Assembly (NCBI RefSeq): GCF_000733775.1
Contig: NZ_JPOE01000005.1
Span: 1,178,001-1,242,000, forward strand
Length of the DNA: 64,000 bases
Direction: 5' to 3'
Source of the DNA: Thiomonas sp. FB-Cd
GTDB lineage: Bacteria; Pseudomonadota; Gammaproteobacteria; Burkholderiales; Burkholderiaceae_C
Part shown: in pieces, positions 18,447 to 27,440 of the stretch
Numbering within the stretch: position 1 is the stretch's first letter
Layout of the letters: every line of letters starts with the position of its first letter
Program-made: the position numbers and the translations under genes
The notes under the pieces: model-generated
What the model was told of the DNA's origin: nothing
The model's input: only the letters and a program-made list of their open reading frames with translations
The model's database searches: none

Positions 18447-18581
18447 ATGAAACGTACCTACCAACCGTCCAAAACCCGCCGCAAGCGCACCCACGGCTTC
18501 TTGGTGCGCATGCGCACTGCCGGTGGTCGAGCCGTCATCAATGCCCGCCGCGCCAAGGGCCGCAAGCGCCTGGCAGTCTGA
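18447..18581 (+). CDS. rpmH: 50S ribosomal protein L34
   Basis: This 44-aa basic protein, [20 protein letters not shown] and onwards to [10 protein letters not shown], is ribosomal protein L34, with the invariant KRTYQPS and GRKRL motifs. It is the first gene of the rightward rpmH-rnpA-yidD-yidC-mnmE series and marks one edge of the origin region. Its length is normal. Confidence 0.98.
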   Translation: MKRTYQPSKTRRKRTHGFLVRMRTAGGRAVINARRAKGRKRLAV

Positions 18582-18690
18582 GCCCAGTTGAACTGCAGCG
18601 GGCGGGTTTCCTGCCTTGTCTGCGAGCCCAGACTCAGCTGCCCGTGCAGGTGGCACTTGCCACCAGTCCATCAAACGGAAGCATGCCCGC

Positions 18691-19206
18691 ATGGCCGACG
18701 CGCATAACCTTGGCAGGCGGGAGCTCACCATTCGGCTTGTCCCTCTGACGCGTCCCGAGTCGTTTTCGGCGAGTCTGCGTGGGCCGGGTGTGCGTGGGCC
18801 GGAATTTTATTTGCATCACCGCGCAGCTCAGGAGGCCGACGGGATCCAGCCTGGTGCCTGCACCCGTGAGTGCGTGCTCGGTTTCGTCGTTCCGAAGCGG
18901 TTGTGCAAACAAGCCGTTCGCCGCAATTTGATCCGTCGGGTGATGCGCGAAGCGTTGCGCGAGGTCATGCGCCAGGATGACCTGCGATGGTCAAGTCCGG
19001 CACCCGTTCTGGTGTTGAAGCTCACGCGCAAGTTGCCCGACTCCTTCGTCAGCGCGAGCTCGCGCAACCTGATGCGGTACGTGCGGACGCAGATCCAACA
19101 GCTGCTGCGGCAATACCACGCGCGGATCCTTCGCGAGGCGTTCACGGATGTGGCACCAGCAAGTGGTCCGAACCCCAAGATTTACGCCCCATACGGTCCG
19201 CAATGA
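18691..19206 (+). CDS. rnpA: ribonuclease P protein component
   Basis: This 171-aa basic protein binds the RNase P RNA and helps mature tRNA 5' ends. The RNR signature is present as RRNLIRRVMREALRE in the second half, preceded by LGFVVPKRLCKQAV. I chose ATG 18691 (MADAHNLGRRELTIRL); the frame stays open to 18616. Even from 18691 the protein is longer than the usual 110-130 aa, with extra residues at the N-terminus and a tail after the core. It follows rpmH by 109 bp and overlaps yidD by 4 bp (ATGA), so translation is coupled. Confidence 0.93.
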   Translation: MADAHNLGRRELTIRLVPLTRPESFSASLRGPGVRGPEFYLHHRAAQEADGIQPGACTRECVLGFVVPKRLCKQAVRRNLIRRVMREALREVMRQDDLRWSSPAPVLVLKLTRKLPDSFVSASSRNLMRYVRTQIQQLLRQYHARILREAFTDVAPASGPNPKIYAPYGPQ

Positions 19207-19562
19207 GACAGTTGCTCATCGCGTTGGTGCGTGCATATCAGTTGCTGCTGAGCCCTTGGGTGGGCGGTCAGTGCCGCTTCACGCCGACCTGTTCGCAATA
19301 TGCCATCGAGGCCCTGCGCCAGCACGGTGCCGCGCAGGGAAGTTATCTGGGCGCCATGCGCATCGCGCGTTGCCATCCTTGGTGTGAGGGCGGGCATGAT
19401 CCGGTACCGATGGTATTCAGCTGGGCTGCATGGCGGCGCACACGCGGTCCAGGCGACGATGCGTTGGGCGAGGAACAGCCCGTCGTGTCGGACGATGGCG
19501 CCGTGAACCCACCGCCAACCGCAACGCGAGTTGCGCAGGCAGTCAAGCCACCTCATGTCTAA
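19203..19562 (+). CDS. yidD: membrane protein insertion efficiency factor YidD
   Basis: This 119-aa protein shows the YidD core LIALVRAYQLLLSPWVGGQC followed by RFTPTCSQYAIEALRQHG and ARCHPWCEGGHDPVP, with the conserved cysteines. YidD is a small amphipathic protein at the inner membrane thought to help YidC-dependent insertion. The core is about 75 aa; here a non-conserved Pro/Ala-rich tail of about 40 aa follows. It overlaps rnpA by 4 bp and precedes yidC by 68 bp, the classical order. Confidence 0.95.
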   Translation: MRQLLIALVRAYQLLLSPWVGGQCRFTPTCSQYAIEALRQHGAAQGSYLGAMRIARCHPWCEGGHDPVPMVFSWAAWRRTRGPGDDALGEEQPVVSDDGAVNPPPTATRVAQAVKPPHV

Positions 19563-19630
19563 TACGCCGTTTTGGTCGCGCACCTCGTTTCGGATTCTGA
19601 TTTCTTAACCTCACTCCCGCAGGATTTCGC

Positions 19631-21304
19631 ATGGACTTTCGCCGCTCCGTTTTGTGGGTGATCTTCACCGTCTCGGTGATCTTTCTGTATAACTCCTGGC
19701 TGCGCTATAACGGCGGCAGCGGGCTGTTTGGCGAGCCTCCTGCGGTGACGGCGACGGCTTCCGCACCCGCGGGTCGCGCCGGTGACGTTCCCGTACCCGT
19801 TGCCCAGAATGCCACAGCGCTCCCCGGTGCAGAAGCCCCGGGCATCGTCCCGTCGGCGCCCGCCACCGCGCCAAGTGCGACGCTGACAAGCATCCGGACC
19901 GACGTGCTGGACATGAAAGTGTCCAACGAGGGCGGCAATTTGGTGTACGCGCGGCTGCTCAAGTATGCCAGCCACTCTGACGCGAAGGACGACGTGGTGC
20001 TGTTCGACAGCAGCGCGAGCAACACCTATCTGGCGCAGAGCGGCCTGGTGGGGGGCGACTTTCCCAATCACAAGACGCCCATGGTGCTTCTGCCAGGGCC
20101 CACCTCCATGGGCTCGGCCGACACGCTGACCGTGCGCCTGCAGTCGCCCGTGGTCGGCGGCGTGCAGCTCACACGCAGCTACACCTTCAAGCGAGGCAGT
20201 TATGTGATTGCCGTGCGCAACGAAATCAGCAACAGGGGTCAGACTCCGGTTGCGCCGCAGCTTTACATGCAGCTTGTGCGCGATGGCCACGACCCGAGTA
20301 CGGGCACGCACTTCTATCACACGTTCACCGGGCCCGCCGTTTACGACAGCAAGGATAAGTTTCAAAAATTCGAGTTCAAGGACATCCACGACCAGGTCAA
20401 AACCATCAAGAGCAGCGATGGCTGGCTCGCGATGGTTCAGCATTACTTCGTGTCGGCCTGGTTGCCGCAGCCGGATACGGGCAATCGCGAGTTCTATTTG
20501 CGCAAGCTGCAACCCAACCTCTACGCCGTGGGCGTGATGCTTCAGCTGCCGCAACTTGCTCCCGGCGCGCACACGGTGCAGACCGATACGCTTTACGTGG
20601 GCCCGGAGATCGAGAGCCAGCTGCAGGGCTTGGCGCCGGGCTTCGAGCTGGTCAAGGACTATGGTTGGGTGACCATCATCGCCAAGCCTTTGTTCTGGGT
20701 GTTGGAGCAGGTCCACAAGGTTCTGGGCAACTGGGGCTGGTCCATCATCGGGCTGACCATTTTGCTGAAGTTGCTGTTTTTCCCGCTCACGGCCGCCAGC
20801 TATCGCTCCATGGCGCGCATGAAGGCGGTCGCACCGCGCCTCACCGCGCTGCGTGAACGGCATAAGGACGATCAGGCGGCGATGAACGCCGCGATGGTGG
20901 AGATGTACCGCAAGGAAAAGATCAATCCGCTCGGCGGGTGTCTGCCCATCGTGATCCAGATTCCGGTATTCATCGCGCTGTACTGGGTCCTGCTGTCCAG
21001 CGTGGAATTGCGCGGCGCGCCCTGGCTGGGATGGATCCACGACCTGTCGGCCAAGGATCCGTACTACATCCTGCCGCTTATCATGACCGGAACATCGTTC
21101 CTGCAGGTCAAGCTCAACCCGACGCCGCCAGACCCGATGCAGGCGCGGTTGATGTGGATCATGCCGTTGGCGTTCTCCGTCATGTTCTTCCTGTTCCCTG
21201 CAGGGTTGGTGCTGTACTGGCTGACGAACAACATCTTCTCGATCGCGCAGCAGTGGTTCATCAACAAGAAGATGGGCGTGCCGGAATTTTCCGAGCCGAA
21301 GTAA
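19631..21304 (+). CDS. yidC: membrane protein insertase YidC
   Basis: This 557-aa protein inserts and folds inner-membrane proteins, alone or with SecYEG. It has the Gram-negative layout: an N-terminal anchor (MDFRRSVLWVIFTVSVIFLY), a large periplasmic beta-sandwich domain (about 60-330) and the conserved C-terminal five-helix core from about 355, with GWSIIGLTILLKLLFFPLT, the basic loop YRKEKINPLGGCLPI and MPLAFSVMFFLFPAGLVLYW. Length is normal. It lies in the rpmH-rnpA-yidD-yidC-mnmE series. Confidence 0.98.
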   Translation: MDFRRSVLWVIFTVSVIFLYNSWLRYNGGSGLFGEPPAVTATASAPAGRAGDVPVPVAQNATALPGAEAPGIVPSAPATAPSATLTSIRTDVLDMKVSNEGGNLVYARLLKYASHSDAKDDVVLFDSSASNTYLAQSGLVGGDFPNHKTPMVLLPGPTSMGSADTLTVRLQSPVVGGVQLTRSYTFKRGSYVIAVRNEISNRGQTPVAPQLYMQLVRDGHDPSTGTHFYHTFTGPAVYDSKDKFQKFEFKDIHDQVKTIKSSDGWLAMVQHYFVSAWLPQPDTGNREFYLRKLQPNLYAVGVMLQLPQLAPGAHTVQTDTLYVGPEIESQLQGLAPGFELVKDYGWVTIIAKPLFWVLEQVHKVLGNWGWSIIGLTILLKLLFFPLTAASYRSMARMKAVAPRLTALRERHKDDQAAMNAAMVEMYRKEKINPLGGCLPIVIQIPVFIALYWVLLSSVELRGAPWLGWIHDLSAKDPYYILPLIMTGTSFLQVKLNPTPPDPMQARLMWIMPLAFSVMFFLFPAGLVLYWLTNNIFSIAQQWFINKKMGVPEFSEPK

Positions 21305-21361
21305 GCGCAAGCGGGCGCCGCGGGGTGGCACGGCGATCCGTTCTGCACTTGGCTGCACGAC

Positions 21362-22792
21362 ATGGACGCGCTGGTACGCCGTAACGACCCCATCGCGGCG
21401 ATCGCCACGGCCGCCGGTCGTGGCGCCGTTGGCATCGTGCGCGCTTCGGGGCGCGATCTGCGCGAGCTCATGCGAGCACTGTGCGGGCGGGAGCTGGCGC
21501 CCCGCCATGCCACGTTGCTGCCGCTGCGCGACGCGCACGCCGGCGTCATCGACACCGGCCTTGCGCTGTACTTCCCCGGACCCCACTCCTATACGGGCGA
21601 GGACGTGCTGGAGTTGCAGGTGCACGGAGGCCCGGTGGTTCTGCAGTTGCTGCTGGCGCGCATGCTCGAGCTTGGCGGCAAAGGGGGCATGCGTGCGGCC
21701 GAGCCGGGCGAGTTCACCGAGCGAGCCTTTCTCAACGGAAAACTCGACTTGGCCCAGGCCGAGGCTGTGGCCGATCTGATCGATGCGACGACTGAGGCTG
21801 CTGCGCGCAGCGCCTCGCGCGCCCTGGCGGGAGAGTTCTCACGCGGCGTGCAAGCGCTGGGCGACAGCCTTCGCGACTTGCGCGCGTTGGTGGAGGCCAC
21901 GCTGGACTTTCCCGAGGAAGACATCGAGTTCATCCGCGCAGCCGGCGTTGCTGAACGCCTGCGCGGGCTGAGTGGCGACGTGGCCGATATCCTGGCGCGC
22001 GCGCGCCAGGGCGCGCTGCTTCGGGAGGGCGTACGCGTGGTGCTGGCGGGCCAGCCCAACGTGGGCAAGAGCTCTTTGCTGAACGCATTGGCCGGAGCCG
22101 AGCTTGCGATCGTGACGGATGTTCCCGGCACCACGCGGGACCGTGTCAGCCAATCCATCCAGATCGAGGGCGTGCCGCTGCACGTCGTCGACACCGCGGG
22201 CCTGCGCGAAACCCTCGACCAGGTTGAGCGCATCGGGGTTGAGCGCACCTGGGACGCGATCTCGGATGCAGACGCCGTCCTGTTTCTGCACGACCTGACC
22301 CGCGTCGGCGAAAGCCGCTATGCCGAAGACGAGGCACGGCTCGCCGAGCTGCTGGCAGCACACGCGCCACGCCACGCTGCACTGCTGCATGTGTGGAACA
22401 AAGTGGATGCACTGGACCCGGCAGAGGCGCCGGCACGCATCGCTGCGTTCGCCCGCCGGCACGGTATGGGCGGCTCGCGCAACGACCTGCTCCTTTCCGC
22501 GCGCAGCCATGCCGGCCTCGATGGACTGCGGCAGGCCTTGCTGCAAGCGTGCGGATGGCAGGCGTGGCCCGAGGGCGTGTTTATCGCGCGCACCCGGCAT
22601 GTGCAGGCACTCGGGGCTTGTGCGGAGCATCTCCGGGTGGCGCAAGCCTTGCTCGCTGCAGCGAACCCCGCGCTCGATCTGTTGGCCGAAGAACTCAGAC
22701 TGGCCCACCGCGAATTGATGGCCATCACCGGTGAAGTGACGGCCGATGCGCTTCTTGGCGATATTTTCAACCGATTCTGCATCGGCAAGTGA
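21362..22792 (+). CDS. mnmE: tRNA uridine-5-carboxymethylaminomethyl modification GTPase MnmE
   Basis: This 476-aa protein partners MnmG (encoded at 36.3-38.2 kb) to modify U34 of certain tRNAs. The N-terminal folate-binding domain ([37 protein letters not shown]) leads into helices and a G domain with Walker [15 protein letters not shown], the potassium-loop [14 protein letters not shown] and NKVD. It ends with the invariant FNRFCIGK containing the catalytic cysteine. Start [16 protein letters not shown] fits the family. It is 57 bp after yidC. Confidence 0.98.
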   Translation: MDALVRRNDPIAAIATAAGRGAVGIVRASGRDLRELMRALCGRELAPRHATLLPLRDAHAGVIDTGLALYFPGPHSYTGEDVLELQVHGGPVVLQLLLARMLELGGKGGMRAAEPGEFTERAFLNGKLDLAQAEAVADLIDATTEAAARSASRALAGEFSRGVQALGDSLRDLRALVEATLDFPEEDIEFIRAAGVAERLRGLSGDVADILARARQGALLREGVRVVLAGQPNVGKSSLLNALAGAELAIVTDVPGTTRDRVSQSIQIEGVPLHVVDTAGLRETLDQVERIGVERTWDAISDADAVLFLHDLTRVGESRYAEDEARLAELLAAHAPRHAALLHVWNKVDALDPAEAPARIAAFARRHGMGGSRNDLLLSARSHAGLDGLRQALLQACGWQAWPEGVFIARTRHVQALGACAEHLRVAQALLAAANPALDLLAEELRLAHRELMAITGEVTADALLGDIFNRFCIGK

Positions 22793-22877
22793 GTGCGGGG
22801 AACATTCGGGCGAAGACCCGGTCTTACCAAGTTGTGCATTGATCAGGATACGATGGCGTCCACCAACGGAGATCGCA

Positions 22878-23144
22878 ATGGGCGAATTCAGCATTTGGCA
22901 TTGGCTTATCGTGTTGGTCATCGTGATGATGGTGTTTGGCACGAAAAAGCTCAAGAACATCGGTACGGATCTTGGCCAGGCCGTCAAGGGATTCAAGGAC
23001 GGCATGCGCGATGCCGAGGCAAGCGAGCCGTCGGTGCCTGCAGCGTCACCCGGACAGGCCGCGCAGCTGCCGCGACCGCTGGGAGAGGCAATGGCCGAAG
23101 TCAGTCAATCGGCGGCGGGCGCGTCGGGACGCGACCCGAATTGA
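22878..23144 (+). CDS. tatA: twin-arginine translocase subunit TatA (lone gene)
   Basis: This 88-aa protein has the TatA/E layout: [20 protein letters not shown] as the membrane helix, the [10 protein letters not shown] hinge and amphipathic helix [12 protein letters not shown], and an acidic, Ala/Pro-rich tail. TatA oligomers form the size-fitting channel for folded Tat substrates. No tatB or tatC is next to it, unlike the usual operon, so this is either a second TatA or one separated from the main locus. The ferritin-like protein at 49.2 kb is a likely Tat substrate. It is convergent with the dehydrogenase gene 30 bp away. Confidence 0.92.
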   Translation: MGEFSIWHWLIVLVIVMMVFGTKKLKNIGTDLGQAVKGFKDGMRDAEASEPSVPAASPGQAAQLPRPLGEAMAEVSQSAAGASGRDPN

Positions 23145-23173
23145 CGCGGCGCAAGCGGCCGCGCGCTGCTTGC

Positions 23174-24181
23174 CTAGCGCAGATGGTCGAGCGCTTGCGG
23201 GTTCAGGAGGTCAGCAGTGTCGCCTGCGGAAAAGTGACCGATCGCCTCAAATGCCTGCCCGAACAGGTGCTCGTAATGCTCCAGCTCGACGTAGCCGATG
23301 TGGGGCGTACAGATGGCGTTTTCCAGGCGCAGCAAGGGATTTCCCCGCATGATGGGTTCGGCCTCGAACACGTCCACTGCAGCCATGCCCGGACGGCCGC
23401 GGTTGAGCGCGGAAACCAGGGCATCGGAAGCGATGAGTTCGGCGCGCGCCGTGTTGACCAGGATGGCCTGCGGTTTCATGTGGGAGAGCTCACTGAGCGT
23501 GACAACGCCCCGGGTGGCGTCGGTCAAACGCAGGTGCAGGCTGAGGATGTCGCTTTCAATGAATAGCGCCTCGCGGGTCGCCGCCACGTCCAGGCCCGAT
23601 TGGGCCGCAGCCGTGCGCGATGCCTCGCTGCCCCATACGAGCACGTGCATTCCAAAGGCCTGGCCATAGCGGGCCACGATGCGCCCGATGCGTCCATAGC
23701 CCCAAATGCCGAGCGTCTTGCCCGCCAGGCGCTGGCCTAAGCCGAAATTCACCGGCATGGACTGGGATTTGAGCCCTGGCTGCTGCCAGGCTCCTTGCTT
23801 GAGGTTGGCAACGTATTGGGGGATGCGGCGCATGGCCGACATGATGAGCGCCCAGGTGAATTCGGCGGTCGGGGCGGGGTCGCCTTTGCCCTCGATGACA
23901 GCGATGCCCAGTGCCGTACAGGCGTCGACGTCCAGATGGGCGCCGACGTGGCCCGTTTGCACGACGAGTTTGAGCTTGGGGCATTTGTCCAGCACCGCAC
24001 GGGTGAGCGCGGTGCGCTCACGGTTGAGGACCACCACCTGCGCGTCGCGCAGGCGCACGGCGAGCTGGCCAGCGCCCTTGACGTTGTTGTTGAACACCTT
24101 GACGTCATGTCCGCTCAGGGTCGCAAAGCAGGCGAGCTTGCGCACGGCGTCTTGGTAGTCATCCAGAATCACGATTTGCAT
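23174..24181 (-). CDS. D-2-hydroxyacid dehydrogenase family protein
   Basis: This 335-aa oxidoreductase has the two-domain D-2-hydroxyacid dehydrogenase fold. The NAD-binding motif is LGIWGYGRIGRIVARYG, and the catalytic triad is visible as Arg in NTARAELI, Glu in FEAEP and His in CTPHIGY. I chose MQIVILDDYQD at 24181 since it begins the first beta strand; an upstream extension to 24235 is not family-like. The substrate is unknown: relatives act on glycerate, phosphoglycerate, formate and other 2-ketoacids. It is transcribed divergently from the CoxG-like gene. Confidence 0.88.
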   Translation of the reverse strand: MQIVILDDYQDAVRKLACFATLSGHDVKVFNNNVKGAGQLAVRLRDAQVVVLNRERTALTRAVLDKCPKLKLVVQTGHVGAHLDVDACTALGIAVIEGKGDPAPTAEFTWALIMSAMRRIPQYVANLKQGAWQQPGLKSQSMPVNFGLGQRLAGKTLGIWGYGRIGRIVARYGQAFGMHVLVWGSEASRTAAAQSGLDVAATREALFIESDILSLHLRLTDATRGVVTLSELSHMKPQAILVNTARAELIASDALVSALNRGRPGMAAVDVFEAEPIMRGNPLLRLENAICTPHIGYVELEHYEHLFGQAFEAIGHFSAGDTADLLNPQALDHLR

Positions 24182-24322
24182 GGCGTAACTGTAGCGGCCA
24201 ACGCGCCGCGTGTCCTCATGACGGGTGGCAGGCATGCCTCCAGACAGCGACCGGTTGACCGCTCGAGGTGCGATTGGATGAAATCCCTAAAAGGACTTTC
24301 CCGCAGTTTGTTGCACTGCAGC

Positions 24323-24352
24323 TTGAAAGTGGGGGTGTCCAGGGAATATAAG
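24323..24352 (+). promoter_or_regulatory. sigma70-type promoter before the coxG-like gene
   Basis: TTGAAA (24323-24328) and TATAAG (24347-24352) are separated by 18 bp in a locally A/T-rich stretch, about 70 bp ahead of the ATG at 24422. Confidence 0.45.
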
Positions 24353-24421
24353 TACACATTAATACTGCAACGGGCGCGCCGCGCCCGTCCCACCGGTCCC
24401 TCATCCATTAGCGAGAACACC

Positions 24422-24988
24422 ATGGACGTCCAAGGCAAACGCACCATTCCGCTGACGCCAGCCCAAACTTGGGAAGCGTTGAACTCCACCCAGATGCTCA
24501 AGTCCTGTATTCCAGGCTGTGAATCGGTCACACAAACCGGCGAAGGGCAGTTCGAGGTGGTGCAGGTGCTCAATATCGCGAACTACAAGACCCGCTTTTC
24601 CAGCACGCTCACGCTCGAGGATGTCAACCCGCCACACAGCTACGTCCTGCGATTTGAGGGCAATGGGGGCAATGCCGGCTTCGGCCTTGGGCGCGCGCTG
24701 ATCGCGTTGCAGCCCACCGACGGCGGCACGCAGATGAACTACCAGGCCAGCGCCGAGGTCGGTGGCGCCATCGCGCAGATGGGACAAAGTGCGGTGGATC
24801 TGGCCGTCAAGGGGCTGATTGAAGATTTCTTCAGCCGCTTCGAGCGCAACGCGCGCGGCGACGAGTCCGCCCGGATGCCGGGCAGCATGGTCGAGCGCCT
24901 GTGGTTCATGATGCCGCCTTGGGCATGGGCCATTTCAACCCTGGTGGCCGTCTTCATCATTTACTGGGGCATGCACGGCACGTGGTGA
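24422..24988 (+). CDS. coxG: CoxG-like SRPBCC protein with C-terminal membrane anchor
   Basis: This 188-aa protein has a SRPBCC fold of the carbon monoxide dehydrogenase subunit G type: MDVQGKRTIPLTPAQTWEAL, SCIPGCESVTQTG and GAIAQMGQSAVDLAVKGLIE match the family. A C-terminal membrane helix (MPPWAWAISTLVAVFIIYWG) should anchor it with the domain in the cytoplasm. CoxG helps recruit CO dehydrogenase to the membrane, but many homologues occur without coxMSL genes, as here, and their role is unclear. A promoter-like sequence lies upstream. It is convergent with the CPA2 antiporter gene. Confidence 0.82.
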   Translation: MDVQGKRTIPLTPAQTWEALNSTQMLKSCIPGCESVTQTGEGQFEVVQVLNIANYKTRFSSTLTLEDVNPPHSYVLRFEGNGGNAGFGLGRALIALQPTDGGTQMNYQASAEVGGAIAQMGQSAVDLAVKGLIEDFFSRFERNARGDESARMPGSMVERLWFMMPPWAWAISTLVAVFIIYWGMHGTW

Positions 24989-25021
24989 GCGGCATGGCAG
25001 CGCCGCCCGAACGACGCTGAT

Positions 25022-26821
25022 TCAGGACGCTGCCGTATCACCCGCCGGCGGCGCCCCGGCATCCTGGGCGTGCAGCGCCAGCTGCGCATCGTCCTGCAAA
25101 ATATCTTCCAACTCCGCCCGCGCGCTTTTCGACAGCGCAATCAGTGCCGACTGATCATGCGAGACAGCTTGTTGGCGTTCGAGTAGGCGTTCGTCATGCG
25201 CTGCAAACAGGTTCGCGATGCGCTGCACATTCAGCCCCGGCCGAATCGCCTGCAGCGCCTGCTTGCCCATTTCGACACTCGACCACCACGTCTCGCGCGT
25301 TGCATTGCGCACGCCGAGCTCGCGCAGCCGCATGAGGTGGGCACGATTGCGTGCGCGGGCCAGCAGCGGCACTTCGGGGAAGTGCCGGCGCATGAGTTCA
25401 GCGATCTTCACACTGGCCTCGACGTCGTCCACAGCAAGAACGAACAGCTTGGCGTCGCCGACGCGCGCGGCGTGCAGCAATGCCAGGCGGCTTGCGTCGC
25501 CGTAGTAGATTTTATTGCCGAACCTGCGCACGAAATCCACCTGCTCGGGGCTCGCATCCAGTGCCGTGAAGGCAATGCCCTGCGCGTTGAGCATGCGGCC
25601 GACCACCTGGCCCACGCGGCCAAACCCGGCAATGACCACAGCTTCTCCCGGGGTGTCGATGGGGCTGAAAGGTGGCGTTTGGCGCTCTCGCATCCACGGC
25701 TTGAGCAGTCTGTCGTGCAGCATCAGCAAAATTGGAGCCAGTGCCATGGACACCGCCACGGCCGCCGTCAGGAGCTCCACAGTGGGCCGGCGCAGCAGCC
25801 CTCCAGCGCCGGCGTTGGCCAGCAGCACAAATGCGAACTCGCCACCACAGGCGAGAAAAATCGCCAGGGTCAAACTGGTTGACGTGTCCCCGCCGACGAC
25901 GCGGCGCCAGACGAACAGCATGCAGGCCTTGAGCAGCAGGATGCCGGCGCCCAAGCCGACGACAAGATAGGGCTGCGCGGCCAGCAAGGGGAGTTGGATT
26001 CCCATCCCCACGGCGATGAAAAACAAACCGAGCAGGAGGGATTCGAAAGGTTCGATCGCGGCTTCGAGTTCATGGCGAAACTCGGAGTCTGCCAACAGGA
26101 CGCCAGCCAGGAATGCGCCGAGTGAGGCGGATAAACCCACCGAGCTGAGGCCCACCGCAATGCCCACGGCGCCCAACAGGGCAGCAGCGGCAAACAATTC
26201 GCGGTTTCCGCTTCCAAATCGCGCAACATAACGGAACATCGTGGCCAGCACCGGTCTTCCGAGCACGGCGAGCAGCCCGAGCGCGGCCAGCGCCGGCCAG
26301 CCAGGCGGCTTGCCGCCGGCGCCCGCGAGGGCCAGAAGTGCCAGGATGGGAATGACGCTGACGTCCTGAAACAGCAAAATCGCGAACGACTCGCGCCCGA
26401 AGCGCGTGGTGAGCTCACGCCGCTCGGCAAGAAGTGGCAGGATGTAAGCGGTGGATGACATGGCAATGGCCACGCCGACCAGCGCCGCTGCGGCCCAGCC
26501 AAGCCCGAAGGCTGTGCCCAATGCGGCCACCGGGAGCGCGACTCCAGCCATTTGCAGCGTACCCAGGCCAAAGACCTGACGTCTCAGTGCCCACAGCCGG
26601 CTGGGTTGCAGCTCCAGACCAATGAGAAACATCAGCAGCGTGACGCCAAGCGCTGCGGTGTGCAGGATGGCATCGGGCTGGCTGTCCACGCGCAGCCCAT
26701 AGGGGCCGACGGCCATGCCCGCCACCAAATAGCCCAGCACCGAGCCCAGGCCCAGGCGCTTGAAGAGCGGGACGAGCAGCACCGCGGCGGCCAGCAGGAT
26801 GAGAAATGCAGTGGCAGACAT
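25022..26821 (-). CDS. CPA2-family cation:proton antiporter with TrkA-N domain (Kef-type)
   Basis: This 599-aa membrane protein has about 12 transmembrane helices (residues ~5-385), starting MSATAFLILLAAAVLLVPLF and LGYLVAGMAVGPYGL, with QDVSVIPILALL typical of KefB/KefC and related antiporters. A cytoplasmic Rossmann TrkA-N domain follows, with VVIAGFGRVGQVVGRML near 395 and YYGDASRLALLHAA. Such proteins exchange potassium or sodium for protons, often gated by glutathione adducts or nucleotides. No KefF/KefG helper gene is adjacent, so exact substrate and gating are open. A small ArsR gene lies upstream on the same strand. Confidence 0.88.
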   Translation of the reverse strand: MSATAFLILLAAAVLLVPLFKRLGLGSVLGYLVAGMAVGPYGLRVDSQPDAILHTAALGVTLLMFLIGLELQPSRLWALRRQVFGLGTLQMAGVALPVAALGTAFGLGWAAAALVGVAIAMSSTAYILPLLAERRELTTRFGRESFAILLFQDVSVIPILALLALAGAGGKPPGWPALAALGLLAVLGRPVLATMFRYVARFGSGNRELFAAAALLGAVGIAVGLSSVGLSASLGAFLAGVLLADSEFRHELEAAIEPFESLLLGLFFIAVGMGIQLPLLAAQPYLVVGLGAGILLLKACMLFVWRRVVGGDTSTSLTLAIFLACGGEFAFVLLANAGAGGLLRRPTVELLTAAVAVSMALAPILLMLHDRLLKPWMRERQTPPFSPIDTPGEAVVIAGFGRVGQVVGRMLNAQGIAFTALDASPEQVDFVRRFGNKIYYGDASRLALLHAARVGDAKLFVLAVDDVEASVKIAELMRRHFPEVPLLARARNRAHLMRLRELGVRNATRETWWSSVEMGKQALQAIRPGLNVQRIANLFAAHDERLLERQQAVSHDQSALIALSKSARAELEDILQDDAQLALHAQDAGAPPAGDTAAS

Positions 26822-26961
26822 GGCCCGATGGTAGGGCCAACCGCAGCGCGCGCTTCAAAGGCGAGCCGAGCCTGTACCGCCCTCGGGGAGGGGGCGTGTC
26901 GCGCACGGAGTCAGTCGCCGTGCGATTGGCGCGAAGTGCGCGCGGGTGGCCGCAGCCTGCG

Positions 26962-27309
26962 CTATGGGGACAGCTCGCCGCACAGCGCGCGCACGACAGC
27001 CATGACCTGTGGCGTCTTGATGCGGTAGTGCACGAACCGGCCGCGCCGCTCGGCGTCGACGATATTCTCGGCGCGCAGCCGCGAGAGTTGCTGCGACAAG
27101 GCGGCCTGACGCATGCCGACTGCGTGCTCGAGATCGCGCACACACATCGGCCCATCGATGAGCAGGCAAAGGATGCACAAGCGCTCCCGATGCGCCATGG
27201 CTTTGAGCACGCGCACGGCCAGCGCGCCCGAATGACCATGCAATTGCTGGGCGCGCAGGGCACCCAGCTCGGGGCGTACGGATATCGGGCTCGGGGCAAC
27301 GAGGATCAT
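26962..27309 (-). CDS. ArsR/SmtB-family regulator
   Basis: This 115-aa winged helix-turn-helix repressor shows VLKAMAHRERLCILCLLIDG, then VRDLEHAVGMRQAALSQQLS and LRAENIVDAERRGRFVHYRI, the classical ArsR pattern. Cysteines near 61, 64 and 71 (LCILCL, MCVRD) could sense metal, sulfur or redox state; MCVRDL resembles the ELCVCDL box with one Cys replaced by Arg. I chose MILVAPSP at 27309, though no good ribosome binding site is seen there. It lies 140 bp upstream of the CPA2 gene on the same strand and is divergent from the MFS gene, so either could be its target. Confidence 0.82.
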   Translation of the reverse strand: MILVAPSPISVRPELGALRAQQLHGHSGALAVRVLKAMAHRERLCILCLLIDGPMCVRDLEHAVGMRQAALSQQLSRLRAENIVDAERRGRFVHYRIKTPQVMAVVRALCGELSP

Positions 27310-27440
27310 GCGAGCAAGTCTATGGAGGTGTTCTTGAACTTGTTTTGACGCAGGGCAAGTTTTCTGCAGTGCGCCGCAACTTCCGGTGGCTTCTGCGCCC
27401 CGTGGCAAGCGCTGCTAGAGTTCGGGTCGGTCCCTCGCTC

